DNA from: Bryum argenteum
Lineage: Eukaryota; Streptophyta; Bryopsida; Bryales; Bryaceae
Length of the DNA: 64,000 nt
Assembly (NCBI GenBank): GCA_037043015.1
Contig: CM073322.1
Span: forward strand, 24,146,364-24,210,363
Reading direction: 5' to 3'
In this document: positions 11,207 through 23,321 of the stretch, piece by piece
How positions within the stretch are numbered: position 1 is the stretch's first letter
Layout: the number at the start of each line of letters is the position of its first letter
Notes under the pieces: model-generated
The model's database searches: none
Told to the model about the DNA's origin: nothing
What the model saw: the letters and a program-made list of their open reading frames with translations, nothing else
Position numbers and translations under genes: made by a program

Positions 11207-12600
11207 AGTCCAAGCCTTTTGTTATTTTATCCAAATATGCTATAGGTATGTATAGTGTGGCGTTGGATATGAAAAATAAAATTTAACTCAAATGATTAGT
11301 AGTAAGGATTCTCATATATGTATAGCTCGAGTACTACCGTAAACATCTACCTTTACGTATTATTCTATCATTTATTCATTCTTCTACCTCTATATGCTCC
11401 AATAATATCAAATTCTACTTTTATACGCCCTAAACTCCAATATAGTCAATTCGTACCTTTCTACACCCAAAACGCCTTAAACATGTTCAATGAATGTGCA
11501 GTCAAGTCATTTTAGAGAGGCAGTAATCTAAGTATACTAATAATTCTCAAATTCTTCTCACTAAATGTGAAACACTTTAAGAATACTATACCAAGTAGTA
11601 AGTGCACAAAATATCCAAAAATTATTGTGTACATCAAATCAAGAGATGCATCACATAAATTCAAACATATACAAAGGAAAAGAAAATTCATATTCAAAAT
11701 CATATCACAAGAAAATGGTGAATTTCGAACGTGAGTATGAAGAGTCCAAACAAGTGCCCACCACCTCAAAATCCTAAACTGTAATCTCAAAAACAACTCT
11801 AAATCTCCAACCACTTAGAATCTTGGATTCCTCACTCTCTCACAACAATGTCGCCACGCCGCAGTCGCCGGTTGCCCACGTTGTTTCGTATGGAATGGAT
11901 GAGCAATGGCCACGTCGTGGTGGTACCCATCGTATACAGTCTATTTTAAAGACTAAGCGGTTTACCCTTTTGCTTGGTACTTTAGAAGCTTGCACAAGTA
12001 AGGTAATACATGCTAAGTAAGGTTGTAAGCTTTGTGAGCTGTGTAGAATGATAGTTTTATAACAAAATCACATAGCACCTGTTAGTGAGAGTATAAACCT
12101 TAGGTAAATCACTAACCGGTACTTTTCTGACTTGTGCGGGTGTACCATGGCGAAAAAAATCTTCTTTCCGCTTCAACCACTTGACAGCTTTCTTCATGTT
12201 CCTTCTTATCATTCATCCGTACTTTTTTGTGGAGATTGCATATTCGAGTGCGATGATTGCACTTTTTATGTTTCTAACCTGAAAACATATCCAAGACAAA
12301 CTATGAAAAAACTGCTAATGATAACTCCCTATATATGAGCACGCTCAAATTTACTCATTTTATCTATAAGTTTTAGATACAGCATGCAATTTACAATGTG
12401 ACAATGTGGCCTCATCAAAGGTAAAGATACATAGAACTTCCAAAGATCATCGCTTTGTATCAATATATGTTTAACAAATTTTATCCTATACAAGAAACAC
12501 TTCAAGGATTAATAGATCAAGAACAAGACATCCCATTCAAGATGTTTAAAGAATGTTATTTAAATGTTAACTTAAGCAAGGATCCAAGAGTTGCACATCG
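11207..12600. other. Intergenic DNA, no gene seen
   Basis: Several short frames (for example 11823-12020 and 12132-12338) have no recognisable domain and no supporting splice structure. Confidence 0.5.
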
Positions 12601-12679
12601 GTTCATGGACAAACTTGAAAGGTGATGAAGGCATCACCCTCTCTAAAAAGGAGGGGAAGCGTCTTAATCAAGAATACAA

Positions 12680-13822
12680 TGAGTAATTTGCAAGGAGATA
12701 TAGGCCGTTTTACCTGTACTCCCGGCCATCGTTTGATGCTAAGATATCTGGGTGCTTTCTTGAGAATCGAGTAAGAAACCTTCGGCTTTTCAGAAGCCCT
12801 CTCTTCCTTGCGGTGAAAGTGGGGCTGCAAGTCCGCTATCGTCAATGTTGCTCGCTACAGACGGCCGTGGTGCTTTCCTCGAACGTGGCCACCTCTTGTG
12901 GAATGACAAAATACAATTAGAACATGTGTATGAAAGAGAAATAGTGAATGCTTGGGCTACTTAAAGTGTAAGGGCTGTTAGATTCTTACGATGTACAAAT
13001 CGTTGTTGGGCACCTCGGAGGCACTGCTATCAGACTCATCTAACGGTGTCTCATTCAGGGCAAGCTCCTCAGCCGCACTACTATAAGACTCATCCGACTC
13101 TCTCTCTTGCAAGGCTTCGTCCTCCAGGGCATTCGCATCCATGGAGTTGGATTCCACTTGGTCGAAGGAAGGATCCTCGGCGGCATGAGTATCCATCAAC
13201 ATCTTTAATTCCATACCGTCTGAATCGACAGCAAGTCTCCTCCTCCGCCCCAAAAGTCGCACCACCTTGGCCGGAGGTGTTGACGGCCCTGCACATTGGC
13301 AGTGATGGTGAGGCCATGGCCACGGCGGGTATTCCCGTATGTTTGCCAGATTGCAAGTCAGCTACAAGGTCGAATTAAGTGAATTTGGCCTGCGGCTCAT
13401 GTAGTTTGCCGAGGGAGCACTTTATATTGAATAAACCACATTTTCTATCGCTTGCAACCAAACTCAGGCTCAAATTTTTTTTTGTCTTTTTCAATATACT
13501 CCAGCCTCCGAGAGTTTGTATACAAATGCCACTCAAAGAGATAGGCACTTGTTCATCAAAGGTTCGAACACTTTTTCTCATTGTATAAAACAGTGCATCA
13601 TTCAATTACATGGTTTGGTTTGCAACACTTGAAAGCATTCATTTCACAACCTAAGTTGATTTGAAGGGGTGCTCACCTCGACAACCAACAAGAATTCGTC
13701 GATTGTCTTGTTGACAAATTCCGCCATGGTCAGATAGTGTTCACCAACAAGAATGGTGAATACTTTTCTCGAATCATGTCCTCCAACAGAAAGCTCCCAT
13801 GGTGCTTTCAGTCCAAACCTAT
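12680..13822 (-). other. Possible minus-strand gene or gene remnant, unidentified
   Basis: Three minus-strand blocks look more coding-like than their surroundings. 13677-13820 encodes a 48-residue block ending EFLLVVE before a good GTGAGC donor. About 12990-13303 encodes a basic GRRRRL patch followed by a Ser/Glu/Asp-rich acidic run ending NNDLYIV before GTAAGA. 12721-12845 encodes a block with KVSYSILKK and RWPGVQ before a GTAAAA donor. I recognise no family, and the frame linking the blocks could not be settled because the middle block is open in two frames. It could be an unknown gene, a transposon gene remnant or chance. Confidence 0.2.
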
Positions 13823-14204
13823 GTAGACATACAAACAAGAATTGTTCACCAACACACACGCAATAATTAGCAAGAATTATGCAAATGACAACGGATGTTA
13901 ACAATTGACATGAAACAAAAGAGCGGAAGAGGAGACAAGAGGACAATTAAATGAGGAGACAAGAGATGTATAATGAGGGAACATGTGTATGTTAGAAAAT
14001 AATACCTTTACAGACAAAGGGATTAGAAGAAATGAAGCCTTAGGGATTCCTTTACGAAAACAAGGGCGAGAAAAAGAAGAGAATAGAAAGATGAGAAGAC
14101 AAGAAATACAACAACAAAGAGGAAGCGATGAGCAATTGGACGAGGGGACAAAAGGATAGCCGAACAAGTGTTGGTTAGAGATTAATACCTTAAAAAAAAA
14201 GCCC

Positions 14205-14895
14205 TTTGCTATGATGAGTAGAAGGGAAGAGGGAGAAGAGGGAAACCGGGGCAAAAGGCTGATAGGCCAAAGAAGGAGCGAAGCAGGCGGTGAAGCGCAC
14301 GAAGAAAGCAGCGAAGCGCGCGAAAAGGGTGGCTTGGCGTACAAAGAGGGCGGCTTGGTGCGAAGAGGCTTAGCAAAGTATGCAAAGATGGCACCTGAGG
14401 CAAAGAGGGTGCCCGAGACAAATACTGCGCCAAAAGCGCATAGAAGACAACGAGGGCTGCTAAGTGCGCAAGAAGGGCGACAAAGCGAGTAGAGGGCAAA
14501 GAGCCACAACGCAAGAGGCAAAGAGGCCAAATAAGAGCGCAAAGACGCAGAGGGCGAGAAGGGGAAGAAAGTAAAGAATAGGAATAGGGCTCCGAAAAGC
14601 GCGAAGAGAAAGACGGCAAAGAGGGCAAAGAGGGAAGAAAAGAAGGCAGAGAGGAGGAAGCGAGCAAAGAGGGAGAAGAGGGAAGAAAAGAAGGCGGAAA
14701 GGAGGAAGCGAGCGAAGAAGGGGGAGCAGACGGGAAAAAGAGAAGAGAGGAAAGAGCGGAAGAGGAGAAGAGGGGGTAGGGAGGAAAGAGCAGAAGAGGC
14801 AAAGAGAGGAAAGGGGGGGAAGAGGGGAAGAGGAGAAGAAGAGGAAGAAGCGGAAGAGCGGAAGAGGGGAAGAGGGGGAAGAAGGAAGTGGATAT
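14205..14895 (+). repeat. Purine-rich (GA) tract, about 0.7 kb
   Basis: The + strand is dominated by G and A (GAGGAAG, GGCAAAGAGG, GAAGAGGGG units), becoming almost pure purine from about 14640 to 14890. Long overlapping minus-strand frames here translate to Leu/Pro/Ser-rich low-complexity protein in more than one frame at once, which marks them as compositional artefacts. Confidence 0.85.
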
Positions 14896-17800
14896 AAGGA
14901 ATTTTTTTTAGGAAAGATGAGACAAAAAGAACCTATTACCGAGAAGGAGGAGCATATTGGAAAAACATCACCATACAGAGTGCATGTTATGTACTTGTTG
15001 TTATAGAGTGTGTAGTTGGTGTGTCTTGCTTTTGCTATTGTGCTAGTTGTTCCTGCACTAATTGTTCTTACATGCTGAGGCATCTTTGTGCTAGTGTGTT
15101 TGGCTTGCAAAGGCATTTGTTTGAAGTATGTTCGAATGTATTCTTTTGCTTGTGTGTTTTAGCCTCATGCCAAGGCCTTAGTTGTATGTGTGTTCATGTC
15201 TCATGCACTTATTCAGATAAAAATGTATCTTTTTGCATCTATGTTATTTCAAGCATTGAACTCATAGTGTCACACAACCCCACTTTAGTCCAACAAATAT
15301 GAACTTATAGTCTTGAAATGCTTGATTGTTTGAGGTACAAATTCTTGATTACATTCGGGTAAGTTTAAAATAACCTAATAAAAGCATGATACTAACAAGA
15401 TTAGATCATTTTTTATTGTTTGCCCATACAACTACAATGCATATAAAACATATGCTCAATTTTATTGTTAGTTAATGAAATTTTTATGGTCAACGATGGT
15501 TGCACATGAGAAAGTGCCCTATTTACCTTGTCCAAGAGATTTTAATGTTGTCAAAGCTAGGTGAATGGACCCATGATTCTATTTAGATATATTGTTTGTT
15601 TTTCAGTAAATCTCTCCTTTTGCAGTTAACATACATAAAATTTTCAGTGAGAAAAAGAGGAGCACGAAGATGTCTACTAGCAAATTTGAGACATGCTAAG
15701 TGCCTAACAACATGACACGTGCTAAGTGAACGATGTGGATATTAAGGATGCTTTGAGCAATTTGATCCCTTTTGATGTTCATCTTGTTTCTTTGGTTCAA
15801 AGACATCTACAATCCAAATTACTGAAAATGTAAGGATTCAATGAGGAAATAAAACAATCATTCAATAAGGATGAGCTCAAATTACCTTTATAACAACCTC
15901 AAGGCAAAGTGTAATCATTGCATATGGATATAACCTACACCATATATTCTTTGGAAAACAAAAATGATTGGAGGGAGGAGAAGTGATGGTTTTAAAGAAG
16001 GATTCATAAATGAGTTTGAGGATGATTGAAAGTTGAGATTTGATGTAAGATCATCTTAGAAGACTACTCTATACTACAATACAAAGATGAGCTAACACAT
16101 ATCATTCAACAAGAATGTGGTCAAGTATTTCAAGATTGACATCATGTATTTGTTTTGAATATGCCTGCGAGAATGAACATTGTGTTTGAAGTGAAGGATG
16201 GGAGCAATTGTTGATATGTTTACCCTTTTAGCACAAGAGGTCTAAGAGTGGTCAACTTTCCACTAAGTTGCAATTATGATAATTTGCATAGTATCTTCTT
16301 TTGATCTAAAACATGACTTAAGTTTTTAAGACTTTTATGCTTTCAACAAATGCACTTGAGTTGTACATCAATGGCTGAATATGAAGTTATGGTGAGCACA
16401 TTTATGATTTCTCCCACCCATATGTACCACATGTGTACATAATGTAGTGCTTTGGCATGGATAAAATATACTAGATGGTTGTGAAGTGTTGGTAACTTTT
16501 ATGCTTATTTTAATGATATATGCGTTTATGTAGCCCCTAAATCAACTAGAGCCCAATATTCATTGTTTGGAGTTTGATCAAGCTGTTTCCTACTATCATG
16601 GATGTATAAAGTTGAACTTTTTGCAAGTTGCTCAGTTTTCCCATACCTTCCAACAAGACTACTCAAGCCTCAAAATTTTCTCATACTTAGGAGATATTCA
16701 TAATCAAAGTTTGAGAAACTATTAGGGCATGTGAAATCTACCCAAAACTCCACTATATGCTCAATTATTCTCATATGTTGCCCAAAATCAATAAAATCAT
16801 GTAAAATCACAGAAAAGGCTCCAAAATATCATGAAAAGTTAAGATCAATTTTATCTTCTTTTCAAGTTTTGTTTTTTCTACATGTAAACTAGGTATAAAG
16901 CATGCTTTTACTTCGTAAAGATGTTCACTGCAAACATCTCGAGATAAACTAAATTCTTCTACATTCCAATTTATACATCATGTACATTCTATTGTCAGTT
17001 TTTATGGAATTTTGTTAACAAAAATCCATGATCATAGAATTCCCTAAATATTCAAGTAGGATATTTCATCTATGGTGCATGTACATTAGTGATCTCTTTA
17101 TGTGAGAATCTAAATTGTGGATTCCATAATCCTTTGAATAAAACAACTAATCAAATAAATTCTCTCTATTTTGATCAACTAACATATTATTGGTTATATT
17201 GGGACTTCTTAATATAAGAAGACCTTAGACTTTTATTGCTTTCAAAAATTTTCAAAAGAGGTTATTCTTCTTATTTTTTATCAACTAGCTATATGAAAGT
17301 GAATATTATTAGCTAGTAGAATTATACTACTTGATGAAAATCATCAGATAATCCTTCATGAGTGATTTCTCAACTTTATGTGGTGGATTTACCTTTCATA
17401 ACCGGTGTCAATCATAGGTTTGCTCATCCATTCTTGATGCAATATTATGTGGTTATTGGTGTGGAAAGATTTAGTAGTCTAGAAGCATAAGTGCAAGACA
17501 AGGCCAAGCTTCACATCTAATCACGTCATTGAGTAAAATTAAATAAATATAAATAAAAATAAACATCAATAGCCTAGATTCCAAAGCATCACTTGTCAGA
17601 ATCAAACAAAGATTATATAGAGCAAAAATAATCATAGTAATATTAGTAGAAAGTGTCTATTTTTATGTAAAAAGATTCCATAATTGAAATTCCTCCAATT
17701 GATAGAGCTTCATAGACAAAACATTTCAAGGTAAATTTCTGGGTGAAATTCTTGATAATATTCAAACTACCACCTTCAAGAATTTGCAAATTATGAATCA

Positions 17801-18060
17801 AATTTCATACTCTTTGTGATCAAAAGCTACTGCTTTCCAATAAAACTCAAACTCAATTGCCTTGGAACCAGATTGGGGGGGGCGAGCTCGATATAGGTGG
17901 GGGCGAGCTCGATAGTCTTATTGCAAATTGCAGTGACCAAGCAAAGCCATGGCCATCTGGCCCTAACTTGTGAAACATGCGACATTGACTTGGTAAGGCG
18001 CTCTCATGACCAGGAAATCACACGCACAGCCCGATACTCAACAATTCTTCAATAAAAAAA
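14896..18060. other. AT-rich intergenic DNA, no gene; contains one dispersed repeat R2 copy
   Basis: No gene is supported. The stretch at about 16620-16930 resembles 24120-24420 over its length (shared words around CTTAGGAGATA, TATATGCTCA, TTTTCAAGT and CATGTAAA). A short direct duplication of GGGGCGAGCTCGATA is present at 17879-17914. Confidence 0.4.
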
Positions 18061-18243
18061 AATTCTAATCCTTATCCTTACTGACACAATTTTGCACCTT
18101 GGTCAACAAGTTCCAATAACTAACCACACATCTTGCGACCCTTGCATTCCAGACACTCTGTGGGTAGTTGGTACACCGCAAGATTTCGGCAAAGTCCTCG
18201 CAAGGTAGCGAGTGCCTTCTCCGTCCCGCAAGCTCATGGACTT

Positions 18244-18289
18244 GTGAGTACGATCCACCCTTCTGCGTGAGTACGATCCACCCTTCTGC
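18244..18289 (+). repeat. 23-bp tandem duplication upstream of germin gene
   Basis: The unit starting GTGAGTACGATCC and ending CTTCTGC is repeated exactly, head to tail, about 60-110 bp upstream of a TATA-like motif. It may duplicate a promoter element. Confidence 0.9.
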
Positions 18290-18351
18290 TATCATTCCTC
18301 CTACTTTCCTTGAAGACTCCAGTTTCGACAGTGGCTGCATTATCGAGCTTC

Positions 18352-18358
18352 TATAAAT
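18352..18358 (+). promoter_or_regulatory. Candidate TATA box of germin-like gene
   Basis: TATAAAT lies 134 bp upstream of the predicted ATG, a reasonable distance for a plant TATA box with a short 5' UTR. No other promoter evidence. Confidence 0.5.
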
Positions 18359-18491
18359 CGCCTGGACTTCGATCATCAGAATCAACATACAGCTAGCTAC
18401 TAGATCGATTGTCTTCATTATTGTTTTGCGATTTATCTAGCACGGTGCTCACCTTCTTAAGTTTTCCTGATCGATCGAGCTGCAGTTGACA

Positions 18492-19431
18492 ATGGCGATG
18501 TCCACAATGAAGGTGATACTCATCATGGTGTTTGCTGTCGCGGGTACTGCTGTAATGGCTGCCGATCCTGACCCCCTGCAGGACTTTTGTGTGGCGGATC
18601 TCTCACCCACTGCTCCCCTGGTGAATGGGTTCCCTTGCAAACCCCGCAGCAGTGTCACGGTGTCAGACTTCGTCTACACCGGCTTTCGAACAGCAGGTAC
18701 GCAGCTCACACTTGTATCCATGCATGACTGATGAGGGATTATACATGATGTTGGTGGCATACTAGATGAGATTGATTTTGGAGCTACATCTCTGATCGTC
18801 ATGTATGTTGCATGCATGGCATGGGACGATGTCCATCAGCTGGCAATGTTTCCGCTACTCCGACAGGCGCCACTGCATCGCTGGCGGCCCCCCAGACGTA
18901 CCCCGGCATCAATACGCAGGGCCTGACACACGCCCGGCTTGACTTCGACATCGGCGGTGTGATACCCCTGCACACGCACCCACGGGCTGCCGAGACACTA
19001 TTCGTGTTGAAGGGTCGAGTATACACAGGCTTCGTGTCCGATGACAACGTCCTATACGCAGCCACCCTGCAGCCAGGCGATGTGATTCTCTTCCCCCGCG
19101 GCCTCTCGCACTTCCAACTCAACGTAGGCAACGAGACTGCCATCACCTTCAACACACTCACTTCTCAGAGCCCCGGATTCCTCACCACTGCTAATCAGGT
19201 CTGTATATTAGATCGTTCACAAATTATGTAATCGCAAGTCCAATTTTGGATGCCATGATGATGATCACTCAACTTAAGGCACAGTTCCATTTCATGTGAT
19301 GACCATGTGGTTGATGGGTGGATGTGCAGATCTTTCAGACGAACATCACGAGTGCCGTGATTGAGAAGTCATTCGGGATCGACTCTGCCACAGTGGAGAA
19401 GCTCAAGGATGCCGTCCCTAAATTCTTCTAA
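18492..19431 (+). CDS. Germin-like protein (secreted Mn cupin)
   Basis: Exons 18492-18696, 18840-19198 and 19330-19431 join to 221 residues, the usual germin length. The protein opens with a hydrophobic signal peptide ending near AVMA, then the paired N-terminal cysteines (DFCVAD, GFPC). The cupin metal ligands are all present: HTHPRAAE gives His113, His115 and Glu120, and [11 protein letters not shown] gives His159. Germin-like proteins are apoplastic homo-oligomers, variously oxalate oxidases or superoxide dismutases; the sequence does not say which. The start is the first in-frame ATG; MAMSTM offers a second Met two codons later. A TATA-like box lies upstream at 18352, and AATAAA at 19611 may be the polyadenylation signal. 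It converges with the hevein-EG45 gene downstream. Confidence 0.92.
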
Positions 19432-20406
19432 ACTCGACCTAGGCAGCTTCTAGTCAATCATTCTCTGCGCGAAGACCTTCACCTTGATCTTCTTGCAGCA
19501 GTGATAGGGAGTATGAGAAGCTGGTTTGAGCTTTATATAAGAAAATTCGTGTGGCAGTAAGTTTCTTTGGAGATTCCATGGTGGTTTATGCCTCCATATC
19601 TACATTGATGAATAAAAGGACCACTCATGTTCCTCAGCCGGCCACCATTATCAAATATGTTCACTTTTAATCACAATAGGGTGAAAGTGCGAGCGAGAAG
19701 TTACCCTTACTCGATGCTCTAACTTGATATTATGCTGATCTAGTGTCCGCCATTTCATGGCTTTGAAGACCCCAGCAATCATAAATTGGTTACTGAAAGT
19801 GGTCTCAAATTTATTTTAGTGCGGAATATGGCTCGGAAGATGGTGGATCGATGTCAGATTCCAAAATTCATCATGCATGCAAAACATAGTTGCTTTGATG
19901 AATGTTTCCACCACAGGAACCGACTACTGTAAGTTAGTTTCATGGCTAATTGTTTGAAACTTTGGAAAGCTCTATATTTGGAAATTGTGGAAAGCTCGGA
20001 AGTGACACAAGTACGCTTCTGTCAGTAAAAGCTCAGAATAAGTTATCGACAATCATTCTGTTGTCGAAGTGGCCATACAGAATATGGATTTTCAAAGGGC
20101 CATTTCCGGACCATAAACCGCCGATTTTATGGAATAGAGCGCGCAGTCACGTTTTAATTTGCATCTTTCAACTTAATCAGCAAGTCAGGCAACAAGAATT
20201 AATTAGATGAAAAACATCGTATCCATGTAAAATAGAGATACTTTATTGACTATGCTTGAGGGCATAAAACCAACAAGCAAAGTGTTTTATTCGGAAGCAT
20301 TATTACTGGCGAGCGTGTGAGAAAGCTCTAATCACAAGCTCGATCGACCGTCGGTGCATGGATGAGATCCTGGCCATGCAGGCCACAGTACGTGGGCTTG
20401 CATGAT
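19432..20406. other. Spacer between convergent germin and hevein-EG45 genes
   Basis: Holds the 3' flanks of both genes. No further gene seen; the frame at 19950-20210 resembles nothing. Confidence 0.5.
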
Positions 20407-21231
20407 TTAAGCAGGCGAGTACTTGATGTCGATGACACCCACGGCAGGATCCGCAATGGCAGCAAACGCCTGCGATGAGAGGTCGAAGGCTCGTCCGCCG
20501 GTGCAGCCGTTGGGGCATCGATCCACAACCTTCACTTTGATGACGTTGTTGTTTCTGCACCCCTTACCCGTGCACTGTATATTGAAGAACTTGTTGCAGT
20601 TTTTCCCGGAGTTCCAAATGTTGGCGCTGCTGCTGTCACCACCTGCTGCAAAGAGCATGTTGGCTGGGAACTGGTTCTGATCGTTTCCATTACAGGCCGA
20701 CGCTGCACATTGACCCAACAATCAATGCACGGCAAAAAATTCGGAGAGTAAGCCATCTATCAATGCATGGCAAAAAATTCGGAGAGTACGCCATTCTTGA
20801 CTCATTAAGTTCCCATCCACGATTGCAGGCTTGGTCAGTACGTTATGACAACTCAGTAGTAACTCTTACGTTTCGACTACTTTTCTGCAGGGAAGGAGAT
20901 GGATGTAATTGAATATTCTTAGACTTGAGCACTTACGAACATAAGGCGCGGTGTAATATGACGCCTTTCCACTTGTGGTCGGGCTAGCCGCCTTTTCTCC
21001 GTCGGCGCTGAAGCCACCAGACCCACATTGGCTTTGGCAGCCGCCTCCGCAGTACTCTGCGGTGGTGCCACAATACCCGTATTGACTGCAACATAACCCA
21101 CCCGGACAATTCTGACCTCCGGCCTGACTGCCACACTGCTGCGCGACGACGACCGCAACCAGTTGCATCACCACAAGTAAGGATGCTACTCGCATGATCC
21201 ACATGCCCTGCGTTTGCCCCACCTGAGCCAT
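20407..21231 (-). CDS. Secreted hevein-domain plus EG45/PNP-like double-psi barrel protein
   Basis: Exons 21231-20937 and 20702-20407 encode 196 residues; the intron is phase 1 (TAPYV-PSACNGN across the junction). Residues 1-31 form a signal peptide, though Met10 or Met13 could be the true start. Residues 32-70 are a hevein (CBM18) domain with all eight cysteines (33, 42, 47, 48, 54, 61, 65, 69) and the aromatic chitin-binding residues around SQYGYCG. After a Ser/Thr/Gly linker comes a double-psi beta-barrel with [10 protein letters not shown] and [11 protein letters not shown], which resembles EG45-like/plant natriuretic peptide proteins and not the barwin domain of PR-4. Known hevein proteins bind chitin, suggesting cell-wall defence; the barrel's role is unknown. 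The intron carries a 38-bp tandem duplication at 20721-20796. Confidence 0.8.
20721..20796. repeat. 38-bp tandem duplication inside the hevein-EG45 intron
   Basis: Two head-to-tail units starting ATCAATGCA, each containing GGCAAAAAATTCGGAGAGTA, differ at only a few positions. They lie 18 bp upstream of the exon 2 boundary. Confidence 0.9.
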
Positions 21232-21663
21232 TGCCTCTCAAGATCGACCGTAGTATCCAAGATTCTGCAGCAAGACTCATTTATCGGTCTCAACATTGTC
21301 AGTAACAACTTACAACTAAATTATCTGGATCAACGATCTGAAATCTAGTACTCTGTTGCAAGCAAATCAGCCGAGCTCAAACTGCTTGAGTCGGATACTT
21401 CAGGAAATCGCGTCCCTACTGGTCATATTACAATGACAGAGGTGACCATGAAATTTCGTGCATTTGTTGCATCAGCAATCCAACAGTGGCATTCAGAAGC
21501 GAAGCAGACAGGCTTTGACTAAGATTTCAGATTGATAAAAATTTCAGATAAGGTCAGTCGTCGAGCAAGTTATACCTGTAAGTGCTGAAAGCGAGCTAGA
21601 CAGGGAGTGTGATGATCGAAGCTCCTGTGATCGAGGGTGAATTCTGGAGAGAAAACAGGCTTC

Positions 21664-21670
21664 ATTTATA
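21664..21670 (-). promoter_or_regulatory. Candidate TATA box for hevein-EG45 gene
   Basis: TATAAAT on the minus strand, about 430 bp upstream of the predicted ATG. The distance implies a long leader or a 5' UTR intron, so the assignment is weak. Confidence 0.25.
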
Positions 21671-23007
21671 GTGGAGCACAGGTCTTTGAAATCTAGGAAT
21701 CCTCGACCGTGTCGGGGCAGGCATAACGTGCATTGTGCTAACACGCATCATCGATTCACGGATGATCGAACCTGCTGTTCAGGTTAATGTTCCCACATGT
21801 CAACATTCTTGCGTCAGATTGGTACGACTTTCCAAATTTTTCCGCCTCATGCTTGATGGCAAGACATTCATTGATGACACGACATTCAAAGACCTGTGCT
21901 CCACTTTAAGACGTGTGACTCGATGGACCGTCAGTGTTGAAGAAGGATCCCTTCTGGTAAGCGAGTACCATACGTCATCATATAGCAGAATTCAGCTATC
22001 GAGCTATTATATCTTTAAATAAGCTCTTATGGAAGCAACGATCAAAGGAGTCCCAGTAGTGCTTCAACCGGTCTGGCCTCCATAACTGCCGTGTTCTAGA
22101 AACAAGCAAGAATTTGAGGTACTGACGCAGCTTGTAACGACAGAAGAGCTTCAGTTGTCATTGTCTTGCGTACTAATTAATGAAGCACGAGGTCGATCAA
22201 TCTGAACATCAAACGAGTGGTTCTTCGTTGATTAACATTCGGCAATAATTAGTTTCCTCAGGCTGGCACGAGATCAAATGTACTCTTGCTGTGGCCGTTA
22301 CGTTAGCATCACTTCGACACATGACCTTCAACTTCGGAACATGGTTCCTCTTCATCACCTTCGTTCAATGGCTGGAAGGCTCCAACCATCAAATTCTGAT
22401 GATTGTGAGCATGCCGCAGCCACTTGTTTAACAGCCACAGATCGTCCTTTCTTCTTCCAGGTTCACTAAATCAGGTCATTAGCTTATGGCGATGAATAAT
22501 TTAGAGATTATGAATTTCATCTGTAAGTTCAGGACATAAAGACTTGCGAATATGAGTTGCTTCAGGATGGGTTTGGCATTGTCATTGTAAAGTACATGGG
22601 TACACAAGTAGCTGCGTTAAAGAGCGCATGCCGCACGAGGCCGAGTCACGAAACTGAGTACGTTGTCAAAATTGACCTCTACAGCAAGCGGCCGGAGAAC
22701 AGCTTTGCATCGATCGAAGGTAGCTGCAGAGTCCTAGTTTAACCGGAAATCATTCGAGAGCTGAAGCTCCGAGCTGAAGATCGTCGGTAAATTGATCGAT
22801 TGCATAAGTACGATACTAACGTGCACTCACGATGGACCAACGTGACATTCAAGAGCTCGTGCTGCATGCACACGAAGCTTGTTAAACTCACAATGCTTTT
22901 ACCCGAGGAGGCAAGTTTTATTAAAGTCTTATTTTATATAATATTATGAATTAATCAATTACCACGTATCTCGTCATAATAGAAATATTCAAATTCTCAC
23001 TTCAATG
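21671..23007. other. Intergenic DNA, no gene seen
   Basis: Short frames at 21735-22022, 22278-22469 and 22557-22742 have no family resemblance. Confidence 0.5.
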
Positions 23008-23318
23008 ACAGTTTAGCTTGAGTCGAGCTAAATGTACCCACAGATTGGGTACTTCAGTGAAACTGTACAAAATAACCACTCACCAATATTTTTAGATGAT
23101 CATATCTTAAGTACTCAAATTCCGTCCAAATTGGGCATATGAGGTGTTTCTTGACATCTACTCTTTCTATAGATGTCCAAAAACACCTCATATGCTGAAT
23201 TTGGACAAAGTTTGAGTAAGATATGGCCACTTAAAAATATCAATGATTGGTTGTTTTGTTCAGTTTCAGCGAAGTACCCAATCTGTGAGTACATTTAGCT
23301 CGATTCGATCTAAACTGT
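23008..23318. mobile_element. Foldback MITE with ~145-bp inverted arms
   Basis: The left end ACAGTTTAGCTTGAGTCGAG mirrors the right end CGATTCGATCTAAACTGT. Pairing continues inward through AGATTGGGTACTTC, AAATATT and CATATGAGGTGTTT to a small loop near 23165. ATG flanks both ends (23005-23007 and 23319-23321), a probable 3-bp target duplication. No coding sequence. Confidence 0.7.
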
Positions 23319-23321
23319 ATG

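Noticed and set aside
14209..15116. Long minus-strand reading frames of up to 218 residues
   Set aside because: They are low-complexity translations of the purine-rich tract, open in several frames at once, with no domain.
20407..20702. Barwin (PR-4) domain
   Set aside because: The barrel lacks barwin's conserved Tyr/Trp and cysteine pattern and instead follows EG45/PNP-like spacing.
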